64,000 bases of DNA, taken from contig NC_057824.1 of NCBI RefSeq assembly GCF_910594005.1, forward strand, positions 25,571,314 through 25,635,313. Direction: 5' to 3'. The translations under genes and the position numbers were made by a program. Positions 1 to 11,639 of the stretch are shown piece by piece. Every line of letters starts with the position of its first letter. The stretch's first letter is position 1. Source of the DNA: Cervus elaphus (taxonomy: Eukaryota > Chordata > Mammalia > Artiodactyla > Cervidae). The notes beneath the pieces are model-generated. The model did no database searches and was not told the origin of the DNA. It saw nothing but the letters and a program-made list of their open reading frames with translations.

Positions 1-1000
1 TCAAGTCTAAATTTTCTCCTTCATCAAATGGGCTCGTGATGCCAGCTGCATGTTGTCTTGGGAGTGAATGGTTACACGTATTGGGGCTCAGGAGACCGAG
101 GATGTGGGGATTAGTGGGATGTGGTGGTGAGGGGGTGGGGGATGTGTTTGTTCTCCCTGCAGTGAGGATGCTGTGACGTCACGAACGGGAGGAGCGATGT
201 CACGTGGAACTGTCACCACGTGCGTGTTTCACAAATGGGGAAGCCGATGCGGAAGTGAGGACCTGTGCTGAGACCTCACGCGTCTCACGAGTGCTGGTCA
301 GGGTCCGTTTTCCTTACCGTCTTACCCCGAGTATCTGGCCCAGTGTTGTGCAGCCTGGCATCTGTAAGCGTTTGCTGGGTGCCTGTCTAGAGAGGACGAG
401 GCAGGAGGCTGTCCGTGTAGACTCTGTGGGGGCCCCTCGGGCTCCTGAGCCGTCTGCGAGTGTCACAGCCCGCGTGGCTCTGGGATTCCCGGGGGCCTGT
501 CTGCACAGCGGGCAGTGCCCGGCTGCCTTCCGTCAGGACTCTATGGAGCACCGGCGTGGCCAGGCTGGTCATTCATGTGATCAGATACGACCCCAGCTGT
601 CGGCAGAGTGCTGCCGCCAACCCTCCGTGTCGTCCTTCGCCTCCCCGGTGATCCTGACCCTCGGGACTCCCAGACCCCCAGCCTCACTGCTCTGAGGGTG
701 TCGCACAGCCAGCAGCAGAGGTGACACCCAGCTGGTCTGGCAGGCAAACGCCTGCTGTTCCTCATCCTCCGCCATCTGGCACTCCACCTGGTCCCCTCGC
801 CGGGTGGCTTCTGACGCCTGCAGCCCCTGCTCCGCCTGTCCTGACTGTGTGGCCTTGTGACCATTTCCCCGCAGGGCCTGGGGTGGTCCCAGACTTGATT
901 CCTGCCTCAGGTTCGCTGGGTGACCACCGGGGCGCCGCAGCCCGTGGCTCGGACAGGCACAGCTCTTAAACCCCAGCACGCCTGCTCGCTTACCCTCCAC
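1..1000. other. GC-rich stretch without recognised elements
   Basis: There is a short G-rich run at 121-150 and scattered CpGs, but nothing dense enough to call a CpG island. The open frames on both strands lack splice signals and protein-like composition. No repeat was recognised. Confidence 0.5.
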
Positions 1001-1004
1001 ATAT

Positions 1005-1095
1005 GTCCTGAGTACCTACTATGTGCCGGTCACTCCTCTGGGTGCCAGGGGTTCACAGTGGACAAAACAGAAAAGAAGGCTTGACTTCCTGGGTC
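1005..1095 (+). repeat. MIR/L2-class ancient repeat fragment
   Basis: The wording 'gtacctactatgtgccggtc', then a ctgggtgccagggg segment and 'gtggacaaaacag', is the familiar degraded MIR/L2-type pattern (catalogue family uncertain). From here to about 2027 I see nothing else. Confidence 0.5.
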
Positions 1096-2027
1096 CAAGG
1101 CTGATGGCTGCCATGCCTGTGTAATATTCGCTGTTGCTGTTTACACGTAAAAGATGTTCCTGGACAGGTACAAATTAAAGACAGTTCCATCAATTTCTCA
1201 GCTGGAGAGTCTTGACAACACCTAAGGATTTATTTATCTTGTGAGCAAAAGCGACAGGGTACGGCAGTTATAAGTGTAACTATGTAAGCTGTCGGTTATG
1301 TCCAGACCCATTAGAAGATCATTAACCCTGCTGGGTGTGGAGAAGAGAAAAGTGAGTCAGGGAAACACAGGTCACAGTTGGCTGGGGATAAAGGTTCAAA
1401 CATGCGTGGTTATGGCAGAGATTTTGTGTAAAAGGCAGCCTTGCTAGGACGGAAAGGTCGTTTCTCTTTGGGGCATTAGCATCAGCAGAAAGTGCTCCAA
1501 GATAAGACGATCCACCATTGTGCTTGGGAGTGCTTTTGGTTTCTGAGGCCCCCCTCTGATTTCTGTGTGTACCCTGAGAGAGGGGAGTGAAGTGATGCGC
1601 TCCCCCGAGAGTTTTGGGTCCACTGGAGTCGTGCTCAGTTAAGACCTTCGGTATAGACAGAGCGCTTGTTATCTGCAGAACAGCAAGTCTCATCCTATGC
1701 CCAAGGTGCTCTGGCAGAGAGATGCAAAGATACACATCTAACTAGCCGTCTCCACAGCCCTGCCCATGTCTGTAGCTGATGCTGTGACAGTAGCAGACAG
1801 CCTGCCAGCGTTCACTGTCCTGAAGGTTTCATGGTCCCTGCTCAGAGATCTGCCTTTCAGGAAGACCCTTCTCCCTAATCCTCGTCTCCAGAATACCCTG
1901 CCTCCTCCCACGGTGCCGCCCTCCCCCTCAGTTTTCTTCCCTGCCCCCGCACACACGCTGATGTGTGTCCCCTGTGCCTTTCTCGGCTTATTCATCCTCT
2001 CCATGAGAGCAGAGGCTGCTTCGTGCA

Positions 2028-2078
2028 CCAAGAAATCTGTACGCACGGATGTTCTGGAATCTGGTCTGGGAGCTTGGT
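2028..2078 (+). repeat. Direct repeat, copy 1 (51 bp)
   Basis: This segment recurs at 2482-2532 with four mismatches in 51 bases. Its core reads ggatgttctggaatctggtc. It sits inside sequence that then continues as an L2-like 3' end (tgacgcgtagtagttcc then gtgttgaatgaa). Confidence 0.75.
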
Positions 2079-2481
2079 ATCCTAGAGCCTCCATGGTTCC
2101 TGACGCGTAGTAGTTCCTTTGTAGATGTGTGTTGAATGAAGGGCCATCATGAGGACCACGGAGGTAGGTGCCGTCGTCCTTACCTTGCCGCTCTCCGACC
2201 CTGGTGGTAACCAGGAGGCAGGGCCAACTCACAGCTTCTAATCACCCGTGTCCATCACTGCCAGGCTAGAGGTGCAGTGTCCCTTAGAAAGGGCAGTGAA
2301 GTTGAGACTCCAGCGGGTGTCATGTTGCCTGTGATCATCCCCCTGCCCTTGGCCTGGAAGCCACGCACACCCCTTTCATCTGCACAGCTCACATCCCGGC
2401 TCAGTGCTGGGTCGTATTTTGTCTTCATACTTCTAAAGTCAAACATGCAGCAGTTGGAGTTCCGAGAAAGAAGCACAACCG

Positions 2482-2532
2482 CCAAGCAGTCTGTACACAC
2501 GGATGTTCTAGAATCTGGTCTGGGAGCTTGGT
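2482..2532 (+). repeat. Direct repeat, copy 2 (51 bp)
   Basis: This is the second copy of the 2028-2078 segment, 454 bases away in the same orientation. The flanks do not align, so it is not a simple tandem array. The source family is unknown to me. Confidence 0.75.
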
Positions 2533-3461
2533 CTGACACAATTGCAGAAGCAGGCTGAACCTCTGTAGGGCCGTTGTTTTTACCACTGATGCTGGAGCTT
2601 GAAGTCCTCAGGGCGGCTGCCAGGACAGACAGACCTGAAGTGTGAGGTGAAGAGCAGGCTGGCACCATGCCTGGGCCAAGGCCATGTTCATTCTCGTTTC
2701 TTCCCCAGGGTGCTGTGGGTGCCCCGAAGCAGCTGGGCCCTTCATCATGGAGATAGACCCGCAGCCCTGCCCAGGAGAGGGTGACCCCCAGGAGGACCAG
2801 GAGGGATGGAGGAGTTGCAGACTCAGCTGTTGCTTCACCCAAAGTCATGAGTCAGCAGTGAGCAAGACAGCACGTGAGCTATGAAAAGGCTGCTTGCTGC
2901 ATTTCTGCCCCGAAATGTCCCCTGGAGTCTCTCCATGGACTGCCGTCATGGAAACATGCAGGGGAAGTTGGATGTTTCTTCAGTAACCACTGTGGAAGGA
3001 GGAGAGGAAGGCATATAATGAGATGAAGCTTCCCTGGGAGGACTATCACCTAGTTATAAATTGTATTAAAAATAAAGTAAGACTTCCTTTAGATAAGAAA
3101 TTATAAGCCAGGGCTGGTCATTTATAATCAATTCCACAGGGCAAGGATGCAAGGATACATCATTTAAAAATCAAGCTCTTCATTTGAAACCCTGCCAGGG
3201 GTTCAGAGGAGTCACTTTCTGGCTTTCTGAAATCCCCCCTGAGCCAGGAACCTGCTGATTGTTTCCAACCCTTCAGTGCTTCTCCTCCCCAAGGTTGCTG
3301 GACCTGTGTCTGGGGTCTTCCAGCAGGTTCCCTCACAAAAGGGGCATATGGGAACTGAAGATGCCAAGGGCTACCTCCTGAGCTCCTTCTGTTATGCAGT
3401 TCCCTCTGCTGGAAGCACACCTTCTTGCCTGTGGACCTCATTTGATATCCTGCCCAGGGGT
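2533..3461. other. Single-copy intronic stretch
   Basis: No repeat or gene was recognised. It includes an AT-rich patch near 3050-3110 (aaaataaagtaag). The open frames on both strands look like chance. Confidence 0.4.
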
Positions 3462-3513
3462 TTGTTGTTCAGTTGCAAAGAGTTAGACATGACTGAGTGA
3501 CTGAACAGCAACC
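3462..3513. repeat. Palindromic Bov-tA/BovB tail fragment
   Basis: TTGTTGTTCAGTTGC is joined directly to AAAGAGTTAGACATGACTGA and GTGACTGAACAGCAAC. The two halves are opposite strands of the same Bov tail, so the piece is self-complementary at its ends. Confidence 0.65.
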
Positions 3514-3903
3514 ACCAGGTGTCGTTTCCTCCAGGCAGTCCTCCTGGACTTCTTGGGCTGGTGTAGGTGCCTTCCTCCATCCTCATTTCTGGTCTCATTC
3601 TCCCCTCTGCTCACTGGACAACCCTGCACTGGCCTTCTTCTATGTCTTCCCAAAGCCACCTCTGGATGGAAGTTTCTTCCCAGGGCCGGCAGCTCTCAGC
3701 CTTCAGGTCTGAGCTCTCACTTCCTCGAATGGGTGTTTTTGGGCATGCATGCTCACAGGGATGAACCTCAAACCCTTCACCTTCCTTCCTTTGGAGCAAC
3801 ACAGTCTGAAGTACTTGTTGATGGCTGCCTGTGGTTAGGATGGTGAGCTCTGTGGAGGAGAGACTTCGACTGTCACTGCTGCATTCCTGGCACCTAGAAC
3901 AGA

Positions 3904-3932
3904 TGGGCAGCATGGGTTGCCCATGCTGCCCA
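3904..3932. repeat. Perfect 13-bp inverted repeat with 3-base loop
   Basis: TGGGCAGCATGGG (3904-3916) and CCCATGCTGCCCA (3920-3932) are exact reverse complements separated by TTG. The structure ends exactly where the BovB fragment begins. Confidence 0.85.
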
Positions 3933-4240
3933 AACCAGTCAATTCTAAAGGAAATCAACCCTTAATATTCATTGGAAGGGCTGAAGCTGAAGCTCCAGTA
4001 TTTTGGCCACCTTATGCATAGAGCTGACTCATTGGAAAAGACCCTGATGCTGGGAAAAATTGAAGGCAAAACGAGAAGGGGCCAGCAGAGAATGAGATGG
4101 CTGGATGGCATCACTGACTCAATAAAAATAAATTTGAGCAAACTCCAGGAGATAGTGAAGAATAGGAGAGCCTGGTATGCTGCAGTCCATTGAGGGGGCA
4201 AAGAGGCAGATATGACTTGACAACTGAACAACAACAAAAA
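3933..4240 (+). mobile_element. BovB LINE fragment (RTE clade), ORF2 C-terminus, sense
   Basis: Translation of 3972-4193 gives the BovB-typical LQYFGHLMHRADSLEKTLML and KLQEIVKNRRAWYAAVH segments from the end of the reverse-transcriptase ORF. The copy is heavily 5'-truncated and ends in the Bov tail (acttgacaactgaacaacaac). It is non-functional. It is the only BovB copy of appreciable length here on the + strand. Confidence 0.9.
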
Positions 4241-5574
4241 TGGGTGGGGCTTGTTGTAATGAGCTTAATACAGACAGATTATCTTTGGGTTAACTGGAAA
4301 AAATCACTTCTCTCTTACATGAGAGCTAGAGTTGGTATGGGCTCGTGCAGGTACGCAGCTCTTCTCTGTGACATGATTTAGGGGCCCAGGTTCCTTCATT
4401 TTTTTTTAAGGCTTTACTTTAAAACACCAGGGAAGACCCCAGGTTCCTTCTGTCTTGTTGCTTTGCTGGCCCTCGAGAAGGGGAAAGGGAGAGGCAGCAC
4501 CTTGGCTGTGAGACCCAGGAGTCACTCACATCACTCGTTCACATTTCATTGGGTGGCACTTGGTCCCATGGCCATGCTGAGGTAGCTGCAAGGGATGCTG
4601 GGCTGCAAGGGATGCTGGGAAACGTAGTCTCTCTGGCAGCCATGTGTCTAGCACAACTTATTAGCTTTATTCCTTTAAAGCAGAAAGGATGTTGGGGGAA
4701 AGGGAGCAGTGTCTGTTACAGTGCTTGATCACTGTTTGTTGAATAAATGAATAAATGAGTGAATGCCCCCTCCCATTCCAGCCCCTTGAGCGTCTTTCTA
4801 TCACAACACTAACAGCATTGTAATTTATTTATGACTTACCTACCTCCAAATTCCCAGTGCTTGGCCAGGGGCTGGTGCATAACAGATGCAAGTTGAATGA
4901 AAACCCATCACCTGTATTGTAAAGGTTTTCCCTTAGCTCTGTGCCAGTTGGTGGGAGTTGGGGGTCTGTCTTTAAGAAAGCTCTGTCAGTGAGCACAAAG
5001 AGCTTTCCCTGTGAACGCAGCTGAAAATGAAGTGTCCCACGAGGCAGGTTTTGTCCCAGGAGCAGAGGTGAGGTGCGCAGGGCAGGGGAGCCCAGGGCCT
5101 CCTGTTTCTTTGGAGCTCAGGATCTAGCGCCTTATCTTCTTGTCCTCCTCAGGAACACCCTTTGCTGCTTTCCTGGGGACCAAGGGGTGGAGGAGATGCT
5201 TCCATAGGGCTCTATTGTTTAAAAAAATTCATAGACCAGGTAACTTCTGTGTTATGGATGGAAACGATTTCCTAGATGTGTTGTCCACTCTTAGAAGATG
5301 GAAATAGAACTTTTACATAGTTGGCTCTGAGACATTCCTATGGGATCCAAAGAATAAGAAAACCAGAAAATCTATTGGCTTTGAAAGCCCTCTCACAGAC
5401 AGAGAATGGCATGGCCCATTGGGGACAAGGTGGCCTTGGGAATCAGGAAGGTATGGCTTTGTGATATAGGAACTTTGAGACCCTGAGTCTTAACCGCTCA
5501 GGTGATGCCTCTGTGAAATAAGTATGATGACACCTCCCTCATGGTCTGTGCCAGGGTAGAATGGTGGTGCCCAC
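4241..5574. other. Mostly single-copy DNA with small ancient repeats
   Basis: A 17-base unit (gctgcaagggatgctgg) is doubled at 4585-4618. L2-like ends lie at 4735-4765 (tgttgaataaatgaataaat) and 4795-4905. Nothing else was recognised. Confidence 0.45.
4585..4618 (+). repeat. Tandem duplication, 17 bp x 2
   Basis: GCTGCAAGGGATGCTGG occurs twice without a gap, followed by GAAACGTAGTCT. The reverse complement of the second copy and its flank resembles the ACTACA..TCCCAGCAT type of ZNF143-like motif, but the surroundings look transposon-derived. Confidence 0.8.
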
Positions 5575-5910
5575 CCACAGGCTGACCTTAGGACCTTTGC
5601 ACGTGCTTGTCCATCTTCTGGGAAAGCCCCTGCCAGCTGTGACCTGGTACATTCCGGCCGGGCGAGAAGGGCCCTTCCATGACCCACCAGGATGAACTAG
5701 GACAGCTCCTAGCCTGATTCCTGTTATCTCTGGTCTTAATCTGTGATTATTTGTGTGAGCATTTGTTTTCTGTCTGTTTCACCCTTTGACTGCAAGTCTC
5801 ATGAAGGCAGGGTGGTGTCAGTTTCCATCACCATTGTATTCTTTGCACCTAACCCAGTGCTGGGTGTGGAGTAGCTTCCCCACTGATACTGGTTCAGAGA
5901 ATGATTACGT
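5575..5910 (+). mobile_element. L2 LINE 3' end remnant
   Basis: The landmarks are acctttgcacgtgcttgtcc, ctcatgaaggcaggg and cctaacccagtgctgggtgt, in the order typical of L2 3' ends. It is old and degraded. Confidence 0.6.
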
Positions 5911-6149
5911 AAGTAGTAGAGTCTCAGTAAATGGAATCTCGCAGCAGTGGTTTCTTATAATGTAGAGAGTGTTTATGATCTTACCTCTTTGGTGTCTAAG
6001 CTAGTCATTCTTCCTTTTAGACTTCTGTATGTAGTCTTCGTTTAGACTGCTATATATATTCCTAGAATTATATGAAATATTATAGCATTTGCGGATGACT
6101 GGCCCACAGATGAGATCTCTCCACCTGAAAGAAGAAATACAGAGTGATA

Positions 6150-6390
6150 GTTGGGGGCAAACTTGAGCCCTGGATTGATGGCCTGGATTGCAATCTTGGC
6201 CCCTTGACTTGGTAGCTGTGTGATCTCGGCTGAGCCGTTTACCTTTTCTGAGTCTGTTTCCTTACCTGTATGATGGAGATCATAGCATGCCACGCCTGTC
6301 CCCCCACCATCAGTTTGTCATGAGGACTGAATGAGTTAATGGAGATGAAAGGTTTAGAACAGTGCCTGGAACATGGGAAACACTATCCAA
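6150..6390 (+). mobile_element. MIR SINE
   Basis: The MIR core landmarks appear in order: cttggtagctgtgtgatctc, gtctgtttccttacctgtat, atgaggactgaatgagttaa and agaacagtgcctggaac. Confidence 0.75.
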
Positions 6391-6972
6391 GATTTGTTTT
6401 TAAAAAAGCTAAAGTTGCTTCTTCAGCAATCTTCTTCCCCTGAGCTTTTGAAACTGAGGTTCTTTGCTTCTAATTGAAATTGTGGTTGAACCAAAAGGGA
6501 GAAAAAGCCACAGGAGGAATAGAAGTCAGGCGTGTCTGGGGCCCTTGGTAGCTCTTTGTGGATAAAAAGTGACACCTTTAGTATTAACTCCGTGTCCTCC
6601 TGGAACACCAGATCCCTCTGTCCTCCGAACGGTCCTCGCGTGGTTTCTGAATTACACTGCAGGTGCTGTTAGCAAACTGTGTATTCTCACAGATTGCCGG
6701 AGGGCTGGCATTTGACAGGTAATTCTCTTCCCTTGTTTTCTGGGTGCATCTTAATTATGGCTTTGCGGGCTTGGGTTTTTCATCTCTGGTATCATACTCT
6801 GCAATCAAGGATGCCTCAGTCACCGACCCAGGGGAGTGATAAGACTACTGGTGATAGTGAAGCTGAAGAACATGTCCCGGCGCTCTGCGTGGGGCTTCTC
6901 TGGGGTCTTCTGATGAAGGGTCTTGGGAAAAATGAGGATCATTATGACACAGTAAACATAACAGGAGCCCTG
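6391..6972. other. Single-copy intronic stretch
   Basis: No repeat, gene or RNA was recognised here. Confidence 0.4.
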
Positions 6973-7775
6973 CTCTGGATCAGGAGTCAGCAAGCTTCTG
7001 TGCAGGGCTGGTTGGGAAATGTTCCAGGCCGTGCACATGTGCTGGTCTGCGTCACAACCGAACTCTCCTGCTGAAGCGGGGTGGCGGCCAGAGGCCGCGT
7101 GTCAACCATGGGTGTGGCTCTGCTCTCTTCTGTACTGAGTGGTGTTCCCGCCTCCTGCCCCAAATTCCTGTGTTGAAGCCCTGCCCCCCGCAGTGTGACC
7201 GTAGTGGACACAGGCCCGTGAGTAGATCGCCGATGGCTTAGTGAGTAAAGAATCCGCCTGCCAGTGCAGGGGACACAGGGAATGTGAGTTCGATCCCTGG
7301 GTGGGGAAAGTCCCCTGGAGTAGAAAATGCCAACCCATTCGAGTATTCATGCCCAGAGAATCCCATGGACGGAAGAGCCTGGTGGGCTACAGTCCATGGG
7401 ATTGCAAAGAATCGGACACGACTGAGTGACTAAACATGAGGTCATAAGAGTAGGTCCCCGAGCCACCAGGAAGACTGATGTCTTTGTGCGAAGAGGAGAT
7501 CTGGACACACACGGAGACACCAGGGCTGTGCGCTCCAAGAGGAAAGGCACATGAGGTCACAGTGAGAAGGTGGCCATCTGTAAGCCAACGAGAGGGGCTT
7601 CAGGAGAAGCCAGCCCGCGGACACCTTGACCTTGGACTTCAAGCCTCCAGAACTGGGAACAGTACGTTTCTGTTACTTAGGCCACCCTGCCTGTGGCATG
7701 TTGTCATGGCAGCCCTGGGAGACGGATCCAATGCCAATAAAACTGTATTTACAAAAACAGCGGAGGGCTGTCAGC
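6973..7775 (+). mobile_element. hAT-type DNA transposon remnant split by later insertions
   Basis: The outer halves (gtcagcaagcttctgtgcag at 6987 onwards and aataaaactgtatttacaaa at 7735 onwards) resemble one non-autonomous hAT element. Between them lies an ancient interspersed repeat (about 7125-7725, with 'ttgaagccctg' and 'ggacttcaagcctccagaac'). That repeat is itself interrupted by a Bov-tA SINE. Family names are not certain. Confidence 0.5.
7230..7435 (+). mobile_element. Bov-tA SINE
   Basis: It has the order of a Bov-tA: a tRNA-Glu-like head with B-box-like gttcgatccctgg, then gagaatcccatggacg, ggctacagtccatggg and cggacacgactgag. The middle (gaaaatgccaacccattcga) is diverged. Confidence 0.9.
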
Positions 7776-8800
7776 ACTAAAGAAACCAGTAGAAGTTTTG
7801 GATCACATATTCTGGGCCAGGTGCTGGGGGCCTAAGCAGGGCACAAGGCACATGTTCTCTGTTGGAGTGGAGGTGACATTCTCGTTGGGGAGACAGTCAG
7901 CAAAGGCACAGATACACAGCCAAGCTGATTCCCGGTAGAGCCCCCTACTCTGCAAAGAACCGGGTAACGTGATGGGGTGACAGCTGGGTGAGGGGCAGGG
8001 CAGAATGGTCAGGGGTCCTCTGAGGAGGTGATGCTTGAAGTTCAAGGTCTAGAAGTGTAGTGTCCCAGGCAGACAGCCAGTCAAAGGCCAGAGGCAGGAT
8101 CAAGCTTAATAGGTCGGAGGGCCTGGCGGTAGCCTCAGGAGTGGAAGGATCCAGGGCTGACTTGTTGTTGACTGGTGTCACCTGCAGAAGGCACCTCTCC
8201 TGGCATCAGACCTTCTTCTCCGTTACTTCAGGGCCAGCCCTGCCCGCCTAGGGTTACTCCCTCCATCCCCACTGCTGCGCCCCTCCCACTGCCCCCGTGG
8301 GCTCACACAGGCACGTCCCCCTCTCTGCCTTCTGCCCCTTTCTTCTCCTGGTTTCTGTGTGTGCTCCTCCGTCTTGGCTTTTCCCGCGGCCTCCAGGTGG
8401 ACAGAATGATGAAGACAAGGCCACTGCATGGTGAGCTCGGAAGATGGCAGGAAGTGGGAGCTTCTAAGGCCACGTGCCAAGTCATCAGAGGGCTCTGAGC
8501 AGAGGCAGGGTTTAAAAGGCTCCTTTGGCTGTTGGGTGGAAAGTAGACCATGAAGTGGTGGCCAGGACAGAAGCCCCATGTCCCTCCTGGTTAGACACAT
8601 CTCACTTTATTATTTGATTTTTTTTTTAACTATTAAATGAAATGTGACCTGTACACTTCTGGCTCAGCTTGTTTCCTATCTACTTTGTTTGGAGGAAATC
8701 TAATCATAGTCATTCCCCTCCCACCTGCCCTTGTCCTCCAGAAGTTTTTTTCTCTTTTTTTTTTTTTTTTTTTAGTTTTTTTCTCTACTATGTCATTCCC
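7776..8800. repeat. Degraded ancient repeats in otherwise single-copy DNA
   Basis: Stretches at 7800-8050 (gccaggtgctggggg, tctgaggaggtgatgcttga) and 8380-8530 (ttaaaaggctcctttggctg) look like parts of one ancient mammalian repeat I cannot name. A poly-T run closes the stretch at 8745-8776. Confidence 0.4.
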
Positions 8801-8857
8801 AGGGCTTCTCCTGCATTGCAGGTGGATTCTTTACTGTCTGAGCCACCAGGGAAGCCC
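8801..8857 (-). mobile_element. Bov-tA SINE 5' fragment
   Basis: Reverse complement of the Bov-tA head: cctgcattgcaggtggattc then gagccaccagggaagccc. Only the tRNA-like part remains. Confidence 0.8.
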
Positions 8858-9212
8858 TCCCAGACGGTGTCAGGTATTAAACAGTTAAATGTGCACTGGA
8901 TTGCTCACAAAGCAAGGAAGTGTTGTTCCCAGGATCCCAGGGCTTCTCCAGGGAAAGGGCTGGTGGACGCTCTTCTGATCTGTGGGCCCAGAGATGGCCG
9001 TTCCCAGCACTCCATGCACAGATTGTAGGCAGGCAGGGCCTGTGCTTGGCCACAGGCCTCCACATGTGATGCTCCCCACCTTTCCCATCTCGGGTCCTGC
9101 CCCCTGAGCTGGTGGTCCCCTTCCCCCATCGTCTCCTCATCCCCTGACAGCTTTCTGTCATGGCTGTTTCCCACGATCCTCATGAACAACCCATCCTTTC
9201 TTTTCCTGTCCG

Positions 9213-9561
9213 TTTTTTTTTTTTAATTACTATTTTTTTTTTTTTTTTGCTGTGCTGGGTCTTCATCACTGTCCACGGGCTTTCTCTAATTGTGGCGAGT
9301 GGGGAATACTCTTCGTTGCAGTGCTTGCGCTTCTCATCACAGTGGCTTCTCTTGTTGCAGGGCGCGGGCTCTCGGCACGTGGACTTCAGGAGTCTTTGCA
9401 TGTGGGCTCAGTTGTTGCAGCTCCCGGGCTCTGGAGCGCTGGCTCATTAGTTGTGGCTTAGGTGTTCCATGGCATGTGGGATTGTCCCAGACTGGGGATC
9501 AAACCCGTGTCTCCAGCATTGGCGGGTGGATTCTTAACCACTCGACCACCAGGGAAGTCCC
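9213..9561 (-). mobile_element. CHR-type tRNA-Glu-derived SINE, long form
   Basis: Read on the minus strand it begins gggacttccctggtggtcga, close to the tRNA-Glu 5' end. It then has a B box (tttgatccc) and the repeated 'agttg..gctc' body, ending in an A-rich tail. The 258-codon frame at 9290-10066 arises from this SINE plus the next one and is not a gene. Confidence 0.88.
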
Positions 9562-9833
9562 GCCACCCCCGTCCCTTTCTTGTATGGTGGGGCTTAGTGA
9601 CTCATCTAGAGATGCTGGGGAGTTTGAGCAGCTGGGCCCCAGGCCCAGGGACCACTCGAGTGCCTGCTGGCCTTTCCTGGGTTCTGCCTGGAGACCCACA
9701 GTGACGGCCACCCTTCCATCCCCTGAAAGTGGGAGGCACTACTTGTCAAGCCACAGAGAGCACATCAAAGTCTCACTTCCTCACTTTGCGAGCAACCCAG
9801 TGCACATTCAGCTAGAACCTGACACCGTCTGTG

Positions 9834-10044
9834 GGGGCTTCCCCGGTGCCTCCGACAGTAGAGAATCCACCCGCAATGCAGGAGGCTTGGGTTTGATCCC
9901 TGGGTTGGGAAGATCCTTGGATAAGGGGACGACAACCCACTCCAGTATTCTTGCCTGGAGAATTCCATGGACAGAGGAGCCTGGCCAGGCTACAGTCCAT
10001 GGGGTCGCAAACAGTCAGACACAACTGTGCGACTTAGCACTTTC
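9834..10044 (+). mobile_element. Bov-tA SINE with target-site duplication
   Basis: Complete head-to-tail Bov-tA (cacccgcaatgcaggagg, gacaacccactccagtattc, ggggtcgcaaacagtcagac). Flanks ACCGTCTGTG (9824-9833) and ACTGTCTGTG (10045-10054) form a 10-bp duplication with one mismatch. Confidence 0.93.
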
Positions 10045-10054
10045 ACTGTCTGTG

Positions 10055-11639
10055 AATGTAGGGTGAAGGTGCCTGTCTGTGTTAGGCACCATTGTATACA
10101 TGGTGGCTTGCACACAGTGGACACTTAACAAACGTGGAATGAATATGAAATGAATCAAATATGCGTTATTAACCGGGTGACCCTGGACATGTTCCTGAAA
10201 CTCTGTAAGCCTCAGCTGCTTAGAGAAGCGGCACGGGCAGCAGTCCCAGGAAGGGTCTGCTCCGTGCTTGGCACGTGTTGGCTCAGATCCCTCCTGTAAC
10301 AGCCCTGGGAGGGAGGGGTTCTTCCTGGCTCTGTGGACTGTGGAGGCACTTAATCAGGAAGAAGGAAGAAGTAGCATTCTCTCTCTTAGAAATTTTCCTG
10401 GACGGGGAGGACTGCTTGGGCTCGGCCGTCGTGGGTTTGTCGGCGGCAGGTTTCTGCAGCTTCCAGCAGGAGGAGGTCAGGATGTAGGTTGAAACGCCCC
10501 TCCTGCCAGCCGCAGGCATCCCTCATCACCGGCCTCGCCTGCTCCCCAGGAGTCGCTGCTTTTCCATAGCCGAGCCCCGCTCACTAGACGAGCCAGCAGT
10601 GAGGAAAACCGGTGGCTCCAGGCTGACCCATTGGCTTATCCTTTTACTCAGTGAGATACGGAGAGATTGATTTGTGGAGAAGTGGGTGGAGCAGACACAG
10701 AGGACAAGCATTTGTCCCAGTGTCCCACAGAGGACCTGAGCCGGAACCCGTCGTCCCAGTCATGCTGGTGGTGGCAGTGGAGCGGGGAGTTCCCTGACTG
10801 TCTAGTCCCATCACATGTTCCACCCTGGAGCCAGGAGAGGAACCTCTTGCCCAGAATTACATGGGGTCGCCAGTGGAAGTCAGAGGCCATCACAGAAAGG
10901 ACAGGGAAAAGATGCTGCGGGTGGGGGCGGTGCCCACCAGGTGATCACTGCAGATCTCCTGGGATCCTGCCCTTTGGAAAAGCAGAAATCTGGTTGTGGG
11001 TAGCTGAGCTGCTTTGGTGGAATACCCCAGTTGATAAAAAGAAATCTGCAGTGTACATCTTTGTTTGCAATATGCATAGATTATTTAGGAGACAAAGCAA
11101 AACCCTGAAACCTTTTAAGATGTCAGGTAGAGCCAGATCTAAGTTGGAGCACCCGTGTTTCTTTCTGCGTACCCAGGGATTGTCTTGAGCACCCTGTTCC
11201 GACGACCCTCCTGAAGATGCACTTACCTAAGGCTGAGTCATCACCCGCCACACATCTTCACGCCGTCACCTTGAGTTGAGTCATTCCTATTTGACTGTCA
11301 GGATTTTTGCCGTATCTGCCCACCAGTACCAATTTAATATTTTCTCTAAATTGGTTCTCAGTTTTTGCCTAACGTAAATTTATTTATAAGAAAAACCAGC
11401 ACTGTCCTTTGCCCTCAAGAGAAAATAACTGCGAATACCATGATGAATACAAAACAACTGGCCAGAAATTGTTGCCTGCCCAGAGGTGAAAAGGGAGATG
11501 AGCACCAGGCTCTATCTTCAGAGAGACCGAGAATGTGCTCAGAGGAGAACTTTGTCTTTGGAGCTCAGGGGTGCTCTCTGGTGTCCAGACACAGCAGAAA
11601 ATGACCCTGGATTCTGAGTTCCCTCCCTGGGGAGACACT
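10055..11639. other. Single-copy DNA with MIR/L2 traces
   Basis: L2/MIR traces at 10080-10170 (acagtggacacttaac) and 10180-10300 (gaccctggacatgttcctga). The remainder shows no recognisable element or exon. Confidence 0.4.

Noticed and set aside
204..695. 163-codon open frame in GC-rich DNA
   Set aside because: Long frames are open on both strands here because of base composition, with no protein-like codon pattern or splice flanks.
4585..4640. ZNF143-type promoter motif
   Set aside because: Only a partial match, in what looks like old transposon sequence, with no CpG island or first exon nearby.
9290..10066. 258-codon open frame on the + strand
   Set aside because: It spans a reverse CHR SINE, a short unique stretch and a Bov-tA SINE. 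Its residues come from repeat DNA and there are no splice signals.
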